Counted from the stretch's first letter, positions 1-8,879 are shown. The stretch is DNA of 34,251 nt from Sphingomonas sp. Ant H11 (GCF_000797515.1 NZ_JSBN01000100.1:1-34251), one strand, 5' to 3'. Made by a program: numbers and translations. The notes: a model not told the origin generated them from the sequence alone.

Positions 1-441
1 CCCCATCGCGGTGCGCCCAAGCAGGCAGGCCGGCACGTCCGAACCAAGCGCCGCCGCAATCTCGAACAGGCGCGGGTCGTCAGTCGCGACATCGTGCGCC
101 CGCGCCAGCGCGCGCAAGGCGGCCGCCGCATCGGCGGAGCCGCCGCCAATGCCCGAAGCGACCGGCAAATGCTTGTCGAGCGTGAAGGCCCCGCCCACGG
201 GCACGCCGAAGCGATCGGCAAAGGCGCGCGCGGCGCGCGTGACGAGATTGTCGCCCTCGCCCGACAGGCCACCCGCAAACGGGCCGGTGATGGTCAGCGA
301 GAGCGGCCCTGGCTCCAGCGAAACGGTGTCGCCATCGGCGACAAAGGCGAACAGCGTTTCCAGCTCATGATAGCCATCGGTGCGCCGCGCGCGGACGTGC
401 AGCGCGAGGTTGATCTTGGCGGGGGCGTTTTCGGTGATCAT
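1..441 (-). CDS. ispE: 4-diphosphocytidyl-2-C-methyl-D-erythritol kinase, 3' end cut by window edge
   Basis: IspE phosphorylates CDP-methylerythritol in the cytosolic MEP pathway of isoprenoid precursor synthesis. The 147 visible codons start with MITENAPAKINLALHV, the usual IspE N-terminus, and include the GHMP-kinase ATP-binding loop PVASGIGGGSADAAAAL. The remaining half lies beyond base 1, so the gene is partial because of the window, not damaged. The start is the ATG at 439-441, preceded by a weak AGGGG ribosome site. It lies 73 bases downstream of the ETF-ubiquinone oxidoreductase stop on the same strand, with a hairpin between them, so co-transcription is uncertain. The family call is firm. 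Confidence 0.93.
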   Translation of the reverse strand, partial: MITENAPAKINLALHVRARRTDGYHELETLFAFVADGDTVSLEPGPLSLTITGPFAGGLSGEGDNLVTRAARAFADRFGVPVGGAFTLDKHLPVASGIGGGSADAAAALRALARAHDVATDDPRLFEIAAALGSDVPACLLGRTAMG

Positions 442-464
442 CGGCGGCAGCCCCTAGAGCAAGA

Positions 465-491
465 TCGCATCGGTTGAAAACAGCGATGCGA
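465..491 (-). terminator. Hairpin between ETF-QO and ispE, possible weak terminator
   Basis: Perfect 8-bp arms (TCGCATCG at 465-472 and CGATGCGA at 484-491) enclose an 11-base loop, just after the ETF-QO stop. In the minus direction the base that follows is a short pyrimidine stretch, TCTTGCTCT, not a clean T run. It could attenuate read-through into ispE. Termination is inferred. Confidence 0.35.
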
Positions 492-514
492 GCCTGCGGA
501 GGGAAACGCCCCCA

Positions 515-2200
515 TCACATATTCGGATAATTCGGTCCGCCGCCGCCCTCCGGCACCACCCAGTTGATGTTCTGCGTCGGGTCCTTGATGTCGCAGGTCT
601 TGCAATGGACGCAATTCTGCGCGTTGATGACGAACTTCGGGTTGCCCTCTTCCTGCCCGACGATTTCATACACGCCCGCCGGGCAATAACGCTGCGCCGG
701 CTCGTCATACATTGGCAGGTCATATTCGACCGGGATGTTCGGGTCCTTCAGCGTCAAATGGACGGGCTGGTCCTCCTCGTGATTGGTGTTCGAGATGAAC
801 ACCGAGGAGAGACGATCGAAGGTCAGCACGCCATCGGGCTTGGGATAGGCGATCGGCTTGACCTGATCCTTGCGCCACAGGCTTTCGTTGTTGGGGTGGT
901 GCTTCATCGTGAAGGGCATCTTGATGCCGATATATTCGGCCCACATCGTCACGTTCGCCAGCGCCGAACCGATCAGCTCGCCGAACTTTTCGACCAAAGG
1001 CACGACGTTGCGGACGATCGACAGCTCCTTCTTGACCCAGCTCGCCTCGAACGCCTCCGGGTACGCCGCCAGCTCATCATGCTGGCGCTGCGATAGGATC
1101 GCATCGACCGCAGCTTCCGCCGCCATCATGCCGCTCTTCATCGCGGTGTGCGTGCCCTTGATGCGCGGAACGTTGAGGAAACCGGCCGAACAGCCGATCA
1201 GCGCACCGCCGGGGAAGACCAGCTTGGGGATCGACTGCAAGCCGCCATCGCTAATCGCGCGCGCGCCATAGGACACGCGCTTTGCACCTTTCAGGATCTC
1301 GGCGACCTTGGGATGGGTCTTCCAGCGCTGCATTTCGTGGAAGGGCGACAGATACGGGTTGGAATAGCTGAGCCAGGTGACGAAACCGAGCGCGACCTGC
1401 CCATTGGCCTGGTGATACAGGAAGCCGCCGCCATTGGAGCCCTCGGTCTCATTGAGCGGCCAGCCCTGGGTGTGGATCACGCGGCCGGGCACATGGTTTT
1501 CGGGGGCGATGTCCCACAATTCCTTGATGCCGATGCCGTAGACCTGCGGCTGGCTGTCCTTCGCCAGATCGAAGGTGCGGATGATCTGCTTGGACAGATG
1601 GCCGCGCACGCCCTCCCCGAAGAAGGTGTATTTGGCGTGGATTTCGAGGCCCGGCGTATAATCGGGCTTGTGCGTGCCGTCGCGCGCCACGCCCATATCG
1701 CCGGTGGCGACGCCCTTTACCGAGCCATCGTCATTGTAGAGAATCTCGGCAGCGGCAAAGCCCGGGAAAATCTCGACGCCCAGCTCCTCGGCCTGAGTCG
1801 CCAGCCAGCGGCACAGATTGCCCAAGCTGCCGGTATAGGTGCCCTTATTGTGCATGAAGGGCGGCGTGAGGAAATGCGGCACCGCGACCTTGCCGGTCTT
1901 GGACAGCATCCAATGCTGGTTGTCGGTGACGGGCACCTCGGCAAGCGGGCAGCCCTTTTCGCGCCAATCGGGGATCAGCTCATCGAGCGAGCGCGGATCG
2001 ATGACCGCGCCCGACAAAATGTGCGCGCCGACTTCGGAGCCTTTTTCAAGGATGCAGACCGACAGGTCCGCGCCCTTTTCGGCCGCAACCTGTTTCAGCC
2101 GGATCGCCGCCGACAGGCCGGCAGGGCCAGCCCCGACGATTACGACGTCATAGGGCATGGATTCGCGGTGGTTTTCGGCCCCAGTTTCTTGGCTGCTCAC
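515..2200 (-). CDS. Electron transfer flavoprotein-ubiquinone oxidoreductase (ETF-QO)
   Basis: ETF-QO takes electrons from the electron transfer flavoprotein, which collects them from acyl-CoA and amino-acid dehydrogenases, and passes them to membrane ubiquinone. The 561-residue protein has the FAD dinucleotide fold VIVGAGPAGLSAAIRL near its N-terminus and a C-terminal 4Fe-4S site formed by Cys at about 506 (YCPAGVYE) and the cluster CVHCKTC at about 530-536. Length and domain order are normal for the family. I chose the GTG at 2198-2200 because GGAG lies 7 bases upstream; an ATG further upstream at 2233 lacks this. It is divergent from the UDG-like gene, with a 16-base palindrome between them. 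Confidence 0.95.
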   Translation of the reverse strand: MSSQETGAENHRESMPYDVVIVGAGPAGLSAAIRLKQVAAEKGADLSVCILEKGSEVGAHILSGAVIDPRSLDELIPDWREKGCPLAEVPVTDNQHWMLSKTGKVAVPHFLTPPFMHNKGTYTGSLGNLCRWLATQAEELGVEIFPGFAAAEILYNDDGSVKGVATGDMGVARDGTHKPDYTPGLEIHAKYTFFGEGVRGHLSKQIIRTFDLAKDSQPQVYGIGIKELWDIAPENHVPGRVIHTQGWPLNETEGSNGGGFLYHQANGQVALGFVTWLSYSNPYLSPFHEMQRWKTHPKVAEILKGAKRVSYGARAISDGGLQSIPKLVFPGGALIGCSAGFLNVPRIKGTHTAMKSGMMAAEAAVDAILSQRQHDELAAYPEAFEASWVKKELSIVRNVVPLVEKFGELIGSALANVTMWAEYIGIKMPFTMKHHPNNESLWRKDQVKPIAYPKPDGVLTFDRLSSVFISNTNHEEDQPVHLTLKDPNIPVEYDLPMYDEPAQRYCPAGVYEIVGQEEGNPKFVINAQNCVHCKTCDIKDPTQNINWVVPEGGGGPNYPNM

Positions 2201-2281
2201 ATCTCGTCTCCATCGCGGACGCCACCTGCGCATTCTCGTCGCGCGCGCGGCACGTCCTGTCCATCTCCGCGTGCCAGCGAA

Positions 2282-2297
2282 TTGACCTTCACGTCAA
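2282..2297. promoter_or_regulatory. Operator-like palindrome, LiuR/MerR-type candidate
   Basis: TTGACCTTCACGTCAA is a near-perfect dyad (TTGAC-N6-GTCAA) in the 118-base gap between divergent ETF-QO and the UDG-like gene. MerR-family regulators such as LiuR, which control branched-chain amino-acid and fatty-acid degradation including ETF genes in proteobacteria, bind 16-base dyads of this general shape. Assignment to LiuR is inference; no regulator gene is in the window. Confidence 0.4.
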
Positions 2298-2318
2298 CAT
2301 AGGAGTCTAAAGGAACGC

Positions 2319-3071
2319 ATGGGGGCTGACCAGAATATCGATTGGCGTTTGGCGGCGGCGAGCGCGCTGGAATGGTGGCGCGACGTCGGCATCGACACGC
2401 TGGTCGATGAGGACGCGCGCGACTGGACCGCCACCCCGCTTGCACCGGTCGAAACCCAGCCACAGCGCCCGGCCCCGCGCGCCGTAGCGGCACCGGTCGT
2501 CGTGCCGCTACCGGTTACGCTCGATGCGTTCCTCGCGTGGCGCACTGGTCCCGATGCGCCGGAAGCAGCGTGGCGCGGCGATCCGATCGCGGCATCGGGC
2601 AATCCCGCCGCAGACATCATGATTTTGGTGGATGTGCCCGATCGCGACGATAGCGATACCGGCGTGCTGCTGAGTGGCACGGTCGGGCGGTTGTTCGACC
2701 GGATGCTGGCCGCGATCGGGCGGGATCGCGAATCGGTGTACCTTGCGCCAATGTGCTCGGTGCGCCCGATGGCGGGCCGAATCGCGCCGGAAATCGAGGC
2801 GCGGCTGGTCGAGATTGCGCGCCATCATGTCGCGCTGGTCGCCCCGAAACGGGTACTCCTATTAGGGAATGCGCCCAGTCGTGGATTTACCGGGATGGAC
2901 GTCGCGCGTGCCCGCGGTAGTTTGCAGGCAATTAACCTCGAAGGTGGCATGGGTGGGACCACGGTTGATGTGGTGGCCAGTTTCCATCCGCGACTCTTGC
3001 TGGAACGGCCCGCCGAAAAGGCGCGCGCGTGGAAGGATTTGCAGATGCTGATCGCAGGATTGGACGCATGA
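2319..3071 (+). CDS. Uracil-DNA glycosylase superfamily protein, degenerate family-4-like
   Basis: The 250-residue protein aligns by eye with family-4 uracil-DNA glycosylases over its C-terminal two thirds: a motif-1 region (ILVDVPDRDDSDTG), GRLFDRMLAAIGRDRESVYLAPMCSVRP, APKRVLLLGNAPSRGF and a final FHPRLLLERP. Family 4 normally has GExPG in motif 1 and four Cys holding a 4Fe-4S cluster. Here motif 1 is VDVPD and only one Cys is visible, so the cluster is almost certainly absent and uracil excision is doubtful. The ATG follows AAAGGAACGC. The stop overlaps the next gene by ATGA, implying coupled translation with the lytic transglycosylase. Confidence 0.75.
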   Translation: MGADQNIDWRLAAASALEWWRDVGIDTLVDEDARDWTATPLAPVETQPQRPAPRAVAAPVVVPLPVTLDAFLAWRTGPDAPEAAWRGDPIAASGNPAADIMILVDVPDRDDSDTGVLLSGTVGRLFDRMLAAIGRDRESVYLAPMCSVRPMAGRIAPEIEARLVEIARHHVALVAPKRVLLLGNAPSRGFTGMDVARARGSLQAINLEGGMGGTTVDVVASFHPRLLLERPAEKARAWKDLQMLIAGLDA

Positions 3072-4887
3072 GCGCTAGACTGGCTGTCGTCGCCACCTTG
3101 GCGCTCGCCGTTCCCGGTGTCGCGCATGCGGCGGGGGAGCCGCCGGCCTCGATCGAAACCGCCAGTCCGCGCGGCGTTATTCCCGCACAGCTCGATGTCG
3201 AGCAGCGCGAGGGTTATCGCGCGGTCTTCGCCAGCATCCGCAGCCAGAGATGGCAGGACGCCCAGCTTCAGCTCGCCGCGCTCAAGCCCGGCCCGCTCCA
3301 CGCGATCGCGCAGGCGGAATTGCTGACCGCCAAGGGTTCGCCCAAGGCCGATCTCGACCCGTTGATGAAGCTGCTCGCCAGTGCGCCCGAACTGCCCCAG
3401 GCCAAGCAGATCCTGACGATGGCCGCGTCGCGCGGGGGTGTCGGGTTGCCGCCGCTGCCCGAGGCACGCGCGCTCACCTGGATCGACGGCGCGCCCGCCC
3501 GCAAGCGCGCGAAGAGCTTCGGCAAAGGCGATCTGCTCGCGGTCGAACTCGCGCTGAAGATGCAGCCGATGATCAAGGAAGATCGCGGGGCGGATGCGCA
3601 GGCGCTGCTCGAGGCGACGCCGGGGCTTTCCAGCGACCTGCAGACCGAATGGCAGCGCAAGATCGCCTGGATGTATTTCCTGGCGGGTGACGACAGCAAT
3701 GCCCGCGCGATGGCGCAGAAGGCCGCCGCCGGATATGGCGATTTCGCGGTCGAGGGCCAGTGGGTCGGGGCGCTGGCGGCATGGCGGCAGCATGATTGCG
3801 CCGCCGCTGGCACGCTGTTCGAGGGCGTTGCCGCGCGCGCCAGCGATGTCGACCTGCGCGCGGCGGCACTCTATTGGGCGGCGCGCGCCGACATGCAGTG
3901 CGCGCGGCCCGATCGCGTCGAGAACCGGCTGAAGAACGCGGCGCAATATCGCGAGACGTTTTACGGGCTGCTGGCACGCCAGCGCTCGGCATTCGCGAAA
4001 CCGCCGCGCACCCGATGGCGGCCGTGGTCGCGAGCGACTGGCAGACGCTTGGTCGCCGCCCCAATGTGCGCGTTGCGGCGGCCTTGGTCGAGATTGGCGA
4101 AAACGGGTTGGCCGACAGTGTCATCCGGCAACAAGCGCGGATCGGCGACCCCGCCGAATATCCCGCTTTGGTCCGCCTTACGACGGCACTCGATCTTCCC
4201 GCCACGTTGATCTGGCTGTCGCACAATGGCCCGGTCGGCGCGACGCCGCCAGTCGAGGCGCGCTTCCCCGCGCCCAATTGGGCACCCGATGGCGGCTGGC
4301 GCGTCGACAAGGCGCTGGTGTTTGCGCACACGCTGCAGGAATCGCGCTTCCGCACCGATGTGGTGAGCCCGGCCGGTGCCTATGGCCTGATGCAAGTGCG
4401 TCCCGGTGCCGCGACCGACATTGCGCGCAAGCAGGGCCGCAATTTCGACCGCAGCGCCCTCTCCCGCCCCGGCACCAATTTTGAGGTCGGGCAAAGCTAT
4501 CTCGAGCAATTGCGCGACCAGCATTGCACCGACGGGCTGCTGCCCAAGGTGATTGCGGCCTATAACGCCGGGCCTGGGCCGGTCGAGGCGTGGAACGCGC
4601 AGGCCCGCGACGGCGGCGATCCGTTGCTTTACATCGAATCGATCCCGTTCTGGGAGACGCGCGGCTATGTCACTACGGTGCTGCGCAACTATTGGGTGTA
4701 TGAGGCGCAGACCGGCAAGACCGCCTCGGTCAGCCGTGCCGCTTTGTCGCAGGGCCTGTGGCCGCGCTTCCCTGGTTTGCCGGGGGCTGCGGCGGTGCGG
4801 TTAACATCAAGTGCGTCCTCGGGCCGCACGATGGCGAGCACCACGGCGACCAGCCCCTCGAGACAAGCGATCGCCCGTGCCGATTGA
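3068..4887 (+). pseudogene. Soluble lytic murein transglycosylase (Slt-type), frameshifted by one base
   Basis: Slt enzymes cut the peptidoglycan glycan strand in the periplasm, leaving 1,6-anhydromuramic ends. A signal peptide (MSARLAVVATLALAVPGVAHA) leads into a helical superhelix region and a C-terminal SLT domain with the catalytic Glu in LQESRF (codon 4339-4341), AYGLMQVRPGAA and IAAYNAGPGPVEAW. The first frame runs through GLLARQ to about 3982; the rest continues in the -1 frame as ALGIRETAAHP. Restoring one G at 3982/3983 would give a continuous 606-residue protein of normal family length. It starts on the ATGA overlap with the upstream gene and overlaps moaB by 11 bases. A sequencing error is the likeliest explanation. 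Confidence 0.85.
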
Positions 4888-5404
4888 CGAAAGCCTGACC
4901 TTCCAGCCCGTCCGCATTGCCGTCCTTACCGTCTCCGACACGCGCGGCCTTGCCGAGGATCGCTCGGGCGATACGCTGGTCGCACGGCTGGAGGAGGCAG
5001 GCCATATCCTCGCCGCGCGCGAGATCGTGCGCGACGATGCCGATCTGATTGTCGCCACGCTGCATCGCTGGATCGATGACGAGCAGGTCGATTGCGTCAT
5101 CACCACCGGCGGCACCGGCGTGACCGGGCGCGACGTGACGCCCGAGGCGATCGAGCGCGTTGCCGACAAGATGATCCCGGGCTTTGGCGAACTGTTCCGC
5201 TGGCTCAGTTTCCAGTCGATCGGCACCTCGACCGTGCAATCGCGCGCCTGCGCCTGCGTCACCCGCGGCACCTATATCTTCGCGCTGCCGGGCTCGACCG
5301 GCGCGGTGAAGGACGGGTGGGACGGCATCCTGGCGAGCCAGCTCGACAGCCGCCACCGGCCGTGTAACTTCGTCGAGCTCATGCCGCGTTTGCGGGAACG
5401 CTAA
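4877..5404 (+). CDS. moaB: Molybdenum cofactor biosynthesis protein MoaB
   Basis: MoaB belongs to the MogA/MoaB family, which acts on molybdopterin during molybdenum cofactor assembly (adenylylation in family members). The 175-residue protein has the family's [10 protein letters not shown] strand, the substrate-loop motif [18 protein letters not shown] and the C-terminal [14 protein letters not shown]. Length matches family members of about 170 residues. I chose the GTG at 4877, which places [10 protein letters not shown] at the N-terminus. It overlaps the preceding transglycosylase by 11 bases, so the two are probably translated together although unrelated in function. No strong ribosome site is visible. 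Confidence 0.93.
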   Translation: MPIDESLTFQPVRIAVLTVSDTRGLAEDRSGDTLVARLEEAGHILAAREIVRDDADLIVATLHRWIDDEQVDCVITTGGTGVTGRDVTPEAIERVADKMIPGFGELFRWLSFQSIGTSTVQSRACACVTRGTYIFALPGSTGAVKDGWDGILASQLDSRHRPCNFVELMPRLRER

Positions 5405-5429
5405 GCCCTCACAGGCACGCGACTGTCCG

Positions 5430-5953
5430 CTACTTCTTCGCCGCCGCGCGCTTTTCGTCGAGGAACTTGGCGAGATCGGCGTCCATCGTCTGATACCAGT
5501 CGACGATATCGGCAAAATTGGCGAAGGTGGTTTTGCCGATCGCGGAGAAATCCATCCACTCGTCGAGCGTGCCCTCCTTGGTGACCACGATCTTCAAAAA
5601 GCGCTTGTCGCGATTCCATTCATTGGCGAGTTCGGGCGTGAACAGCGGCTCGGCCTTATACCAGCTCGAGAATTGATAGGAGCCGCAATCCTTCACGCCG
5701 GTGCAGCCGTAAAATTCGATGGTGAAGGAAGACCCGTTGGCTCCGCTCAACACATAGGGCTCGCCTGCCTTGTTGGTCTTGAGCTCGGCCTTGTAGCCCG
5801 CGTCATGGAGCGCCTGGACCACCACCGACGGCTGGCGGAGATCGAGCAAGCGCTCTTTATCCTCTTATCCTCCTCCGCAGATGCCACCATCGGCAGGACC
5901 GCCAAAGCCGCAAACAACACTGCTGCAGAGCAATGAAGATACGAACGAATCAT
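5430..5953 (-). pseudogene. Exported YbjN-domain protein, broken by an 8-bp tandem duplication
   Basis: The downstream frame (from about 5849) encodes a YbjN-type domain: RQPSVVVQALHDAGYKAEL, FTIEFYGCTGVKDC, then ELANEWNRDKRF. YbjN domains resemble type III secretion chaperone folds; their role in sphingomonads is unknown. A Sec signal peptide, MIRSYLHCSAAVLFAALAVLPMVASA, starts at 5953 in a different frame. Between them the plus strand has TTATCCTC twice in tandem (5857-5864, 5865-5872). Removing one copy fuses the frames exactly, giving AEEDKERLLDLRQ. The present allele yields a truncated exported peptide. A TTG at 5849 could start the domain without a signal. It converges on moaB with a 25-base gap. 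Confidence 0.8.
5857..5872. repeat. Perfect 8-bp tandem duplication inside the YbjN-domain gene
   Basis: Two adjacent copies of TTATCCTC (GAGGATAA on the coding strand) shift the frame by 8. Eight is not a multiple of three, and loss of one copy would restore the signal-peptide/domain fusion. The event fits slipped-strand replication. Confidence 0.9.
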
Positions 5954-6013
5954 CGAAAAATCCCCCGGAAATCTTCGTGATATGTATCATCCAGATCTTG
6001 GCGGACAAGCACT

Positions 6014-6349
6014 TCACCTTGGCTGCATCACCGCCAATTCATGCCCCGCCACATCGCGAAAATGAAACCGCCGCCCGCCGGGGAAGGCGAAGATCGCCAG
6101 CGTGATCTCGCCTCCTGCCGCCTGTACCGCCGCTTCCGCCATCTCCAGATCCGCCACCTCGATCACCGGCAGCGGGGCCGCGGTCTGTTCCGCGATATCG
6201 CCCTGCAGGCCGATATCCGTGTCCCCGCTCATCGTGGAGGCATAGCTTGGCCCGAAATCGGTAAAATCCCAGCCGAAGGCGGCGGTGTAAAACGCCTTGG
6301 CCGCGGCAAGGTCGCGAACCGGCAGTTCGAGATAGTTCAGACGCGCCAT
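6014..6349 (-). CDS. VOC (glyoxalase/bleomycin-resistance) superfamily protein
   Basis: A small protein of 111 residues with one vicinal-oxygen-chelate module: MARLNYLELPVRDLAAAKAFYTAAFGWDF at the N-terminus and FPGGRRFHFRDVAGHELAVMQ at the C-terminus, including the typical closing Glu-Leu-Ala strand. Members range from metal-dependent lyases to binding proteins, so substrate and reaction cannot be named. The start is the ATG at 6347-6349, preceded by a strong GGAGGAGA 7 bases upstream; an in-frame start at 6367 is less likely. It is divergent from the radical SAM gene with a 59-base shared promoter region. Confidence 0.85.
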   Translation of the reverse strand: MARLNYLELPVRDLAAAKAFYTAAFGWDFTDFGPSYASTMSGDTDIGLQGDIAEQTAAPLPVIEVADLEMAEAAVQAAGGEITLAIFAFPGGRRFHFRDVAGHELAVMQPR

Positions 6350-6373
6350 CGCTGGGTCTCCTCCCAAATGTTC

Positions 6374-6402
6374 TTGTTACGTTCTTACGTGCCTGCTAGC
6401 AT
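6374..6402 (+). promoter_or_regulatory. Sigma-70-like promoter for the radical SAM gene, probably leaderless
   Basis: TTGTTA (6374-6379) and TAGCAT (6397-6402) are separated by 17 bases. A transcript starting about 7 bases after the -10 box would begin at or next to the ATG at 6409, and no ribosome site precedes that ATG. A leaderless mRNA is inferred. Confidence 0.45.
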
Positions 6403-6408
6403 CTGTCA

Positions 6409-7481
6409 ATGGCCCAAAACCGCCCCCAGCGCGGCGCAACGCTCAATCGCGAAAGCCGCCGCTTCAACTTGCCCGAGCGCGAGGCGGATGGCGACTGGCT
6501 GGATGATCGTGAAGCGCTCGACGGTGCCCCGCCGCGCTGCGTACCACGGTTACGGTCGAGCGGCCGCGCACGATCATCAGCCGCAACAGCTCACCCGACG
6601 TGCCCTTCGATCGGTCGGTTAACCCGTATCGCGGGTGCGAGCATGGCTGCATCTATTGCTTCGCGCGACCGACCCACGCGTTTCACGACCTTTCGCCGGG
6701 GCTCGATTTCGAGAGCAAGCTGTTTGCCAAACCCGATGCCCCCGCCCTGTTGCGCGCCGAATTGTCCAAGCGCGGCTATGTTGCGCAACCGATCGCGTTC
6801 GGCACCAATACCGACCCCTACCAGCCGATCGAGCGCGAATGGCGGATCACGCGGGGGTGCATCGCGGTGCTGGCCGAGACCAACCATCCCCTCACCATCA
6901 CCACCAAATCGGACCGGGTGGTGCACGATCTCGACCTGATCGCGCCGATGGCGGCCAAAGGGCTGGCGGCGGTGGCGATTTCGATCACCTCGCTCGACCC
7001 CAAAATCGCGATGACGGTCGAACCGCGCGCGCCGACCCCGAAGCGGCGGCTGGCGGCGGTGCGCGCGCTGGTCGCGGCGGGCGTGCCGACGCATGTCTCG
7101 ATCGCGCCCGTCATCCCCGCGATCACCGATCACGAAATCGAGCATCTGGTCGAGCAAGCGGCGGAGGCGGGCGCGCGCTCGGTCTCGTTCATTCCGGTGC
7201 GGCTGCCGTGGGAGGTCGCCCCCTTGTTCAAGGCCTGGCTCGACACGCACTTCCCCGACCGCGCGAGCAAGGTGATGGCGACGATCGCCTCGATCCGGCA
7301 GGGCCGAGAGAATGATCCGGGCTTCTTCTCGCGGATGCGCGGCAGTGGCCCCTGGGCGGACTTGCTGCGCACGCGCTTCCTCATCGCATGCCGCAAGCAT
7401 GGGATGAACCAGGAGCGGATGGTGTTGCGCACCGACCTGTTCCGCCCGCCCGCAGGGCCCCAGGGCGATTTGTTTGGCTGA
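6409..7481 (+). pseudogene. PA0069-family radical SAM protein, frameshifted by one base
   Basis: The N-terminal frame encodes MAQNRPQRGATLNRESRRFNL to about 6538. The rest continues in the -1 frame as TTVTVERPRTIISRNSSPDVPFDRSVNPYRGC. The second part carries the radical SAM cluster motif CEHGCIYC (CxxxCxxC, binding 4Fe-4S and S-adenosylmethionine), YQPIEREWRITRG and a C-terminal DLFRPP. One lost C near 6538 (restoring CGC-CTG) would give a 357-residue protein typical of this family, whose substrate I do not know; relatives include spore photoproduct-lyase-like enzymes. Initiation is probably leaderless from the 6374-6402 promoter. A sequencing error or a recent mutation are both possible. Confidence 0.8.
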
Positions 7482-7525
7482 AGCCGGGTGGGCGTCGTCC
7501 GCGATCTTTGCTATGCCCGCGCCGG

Positions 7526-8869
7526 ATGCGGGGGCTTCTGACATTTACGGTGCTGGTCGCCGCCGTTCCGGCTTACGGCCAGGTGCTGCCGCGCGCGCCC
7601 GAGGGCGGCGATGTCTCGGCGAACATCCGCCTGCGCTACGAAACGATCCGCGATCAGGCGCGCGCGGGCGTACCCGTCGATGAAGCCTCGACCCAGTTGC
7701 GCACGATCGTGCGTGCGACATATCGCAGAGGCCCGCTGACGCTGGGCGGGACGCTGTTCGACAGCCGCGCGCTCGATGCTCCGCGCCCAAGCGCGCTGTC
7801 GACGAACGAGGTCAATGGCTTCGAGCCGGTGGAGGCGTTTCTCGGGCTCGATCTGGGCGATGCCGCGCGCAAGCGGCTCTACGGGCATGTGACGCTTGGG
7901 CGGCAGACCGCCGACCTGCGCTCGCGCCGGTTGATCGCCAATGACGATTACCGCAACACCACCAACGCCTTTACCGGAGCCCGGCTCGATCTGGCCGACG
8001 GCGATCGCTGGAATGTGACTGCTTTCTATCTGCTGCCGCAACAACGCTTGCCCGACGATGCCGCCGGATTGCGGACCGGGCGCGTAGTGCTGGATCGGGA
8101 GGGGTTCGATACGCGCATCTGGGGGGCGACGGCCGGGCTGCCGCGCCTGTTCGGTCGCGTTGCGGGCGATATCGGCGCGTACCGCTTCGAGGAACGCGAC
8201 CGCCCGGACCATGCGACGCGCAATCGTCACCTGACGACGCTGACCGCACGGCTGGTCGCCCCCGCCAGCCCGGGCAAAACCGATGGCGAAGTCGAGATCA
8301 TGCGCCAGACCGGCACGATTGCCGTCAGCCTTGCCCCCACCGCCGCACGCGTGCCGGTGGAGACGTGGTTCGCGCACGCGCGGATCGGCTATCAATGGAC
8401 CAGGGCATGGACGCCGCGTCTCGCCGTCGAGGGCGATTATGCTTCGGGCGACCGCCGCAACGGCGGCTATGGTCGGTTCGACACGCTGTACGGCATGCGC
8501 CGCGCCGATTTTTCCCCAGCGGGACTGTATAATGCGGTGACGCGCAGCAACCTGATTTCGCTCGGACCCCGGCTGGAGGTGACGCCGTCGCGCCGCGTGG
8601 ACGCGATGCTGTCGGTCAAGAAACTGTGGCTCGCCTCGGCACGCGATGCCTTTGCCACCACCAGCGTGGTCGACCCGACCGGGCAATCGGGCCGCGATGC
8701 CGGGTGGCAGAGTGATGCCCGCGTGCGGTTCTGGGCGGTGCCCAAGCGCCTCCAGCTTGAGGCCGACGGAGTGTGGCTGGCAAAGGGCCGCTTCCTCGCC
8801 AGCGCGCTCAACCGTGCCAGTGACCACGACACGCTATACCTGTCGCTCAACGCGTCGGTATTCTTTTAA
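7526..8869 (+). CDS. Alginate-export-type outer-membrane beta-barrel protein
   Basis: A 447-residue exported protein starting with the signal peptide MRGLLTFTVLVAAVPAYGQ. The mature part has alternating strands with many aromatic/basic residues (NIRLRYETIRDQA, GHVTLGRQTADLRSRR, WNVTAFYLLPQQR) and ends LYLSLNASVFF with a terminal Phe, as outer-membrane barrels do. This matches the alginate export (AlgE-like) domain, found in porins for anionic or other solutes in sphingomonads; alginate is not implied. I chose the ATG at 7526 because it gives a clean signal peptide, although the ribosome site is weak. It lies 45 bases after the radical SAM gene and 10 before the DUF167 gene. Confidence 0.82.
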   Translation: MRGLLTFTVLVAAVPAYGQVLPRAPEGGDVSANIRLRYETIRDQARAGVPVDEASTQLRTIVRATYRRGPLTLGGTLFDSRALDAPRPSALSTNEVNGFEPVEAFLGLDLGDAARKRLYGHVTLGRQTADLRSRRLIANDDYRNTTNAFTGARLDLADGDRWNVTAFYLLPQQRLPDDAAGLRTGRVVLDREGFDTRIWGATAGLPRLFGRVAGDIGAYRFEERDRPDHATRNRHLTTLTARLVAPASPGKTDGEVEIMRQTGTIAVSLAPTAARVPVETWFAHARIGYQWTRAWTPRLAVEGDYASGDRRNGGYGRFDTLYGMRRADFSPAGLYNAVTRSNLISLGPRLEVTPSRRVDAMLSVKKLWLASARDAFATTSVVDPTGQSGRDAGWQSDARVRFWAVPKRLQLEADGVWLAKGRFLASALNRASDHDTLYLSLNASVFF

Positions 8870-8879
8870 GAAGGCGGGC

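Noticed and set aside
1148..2302. Long open frame on the plus strand opposite ETF-QO
   Set aside because: It mirrors the codon pattern of a clearly conserved minus-strand gene; GC-rich codon bias opens the antisense frame. No family resemblance or ribosome site.
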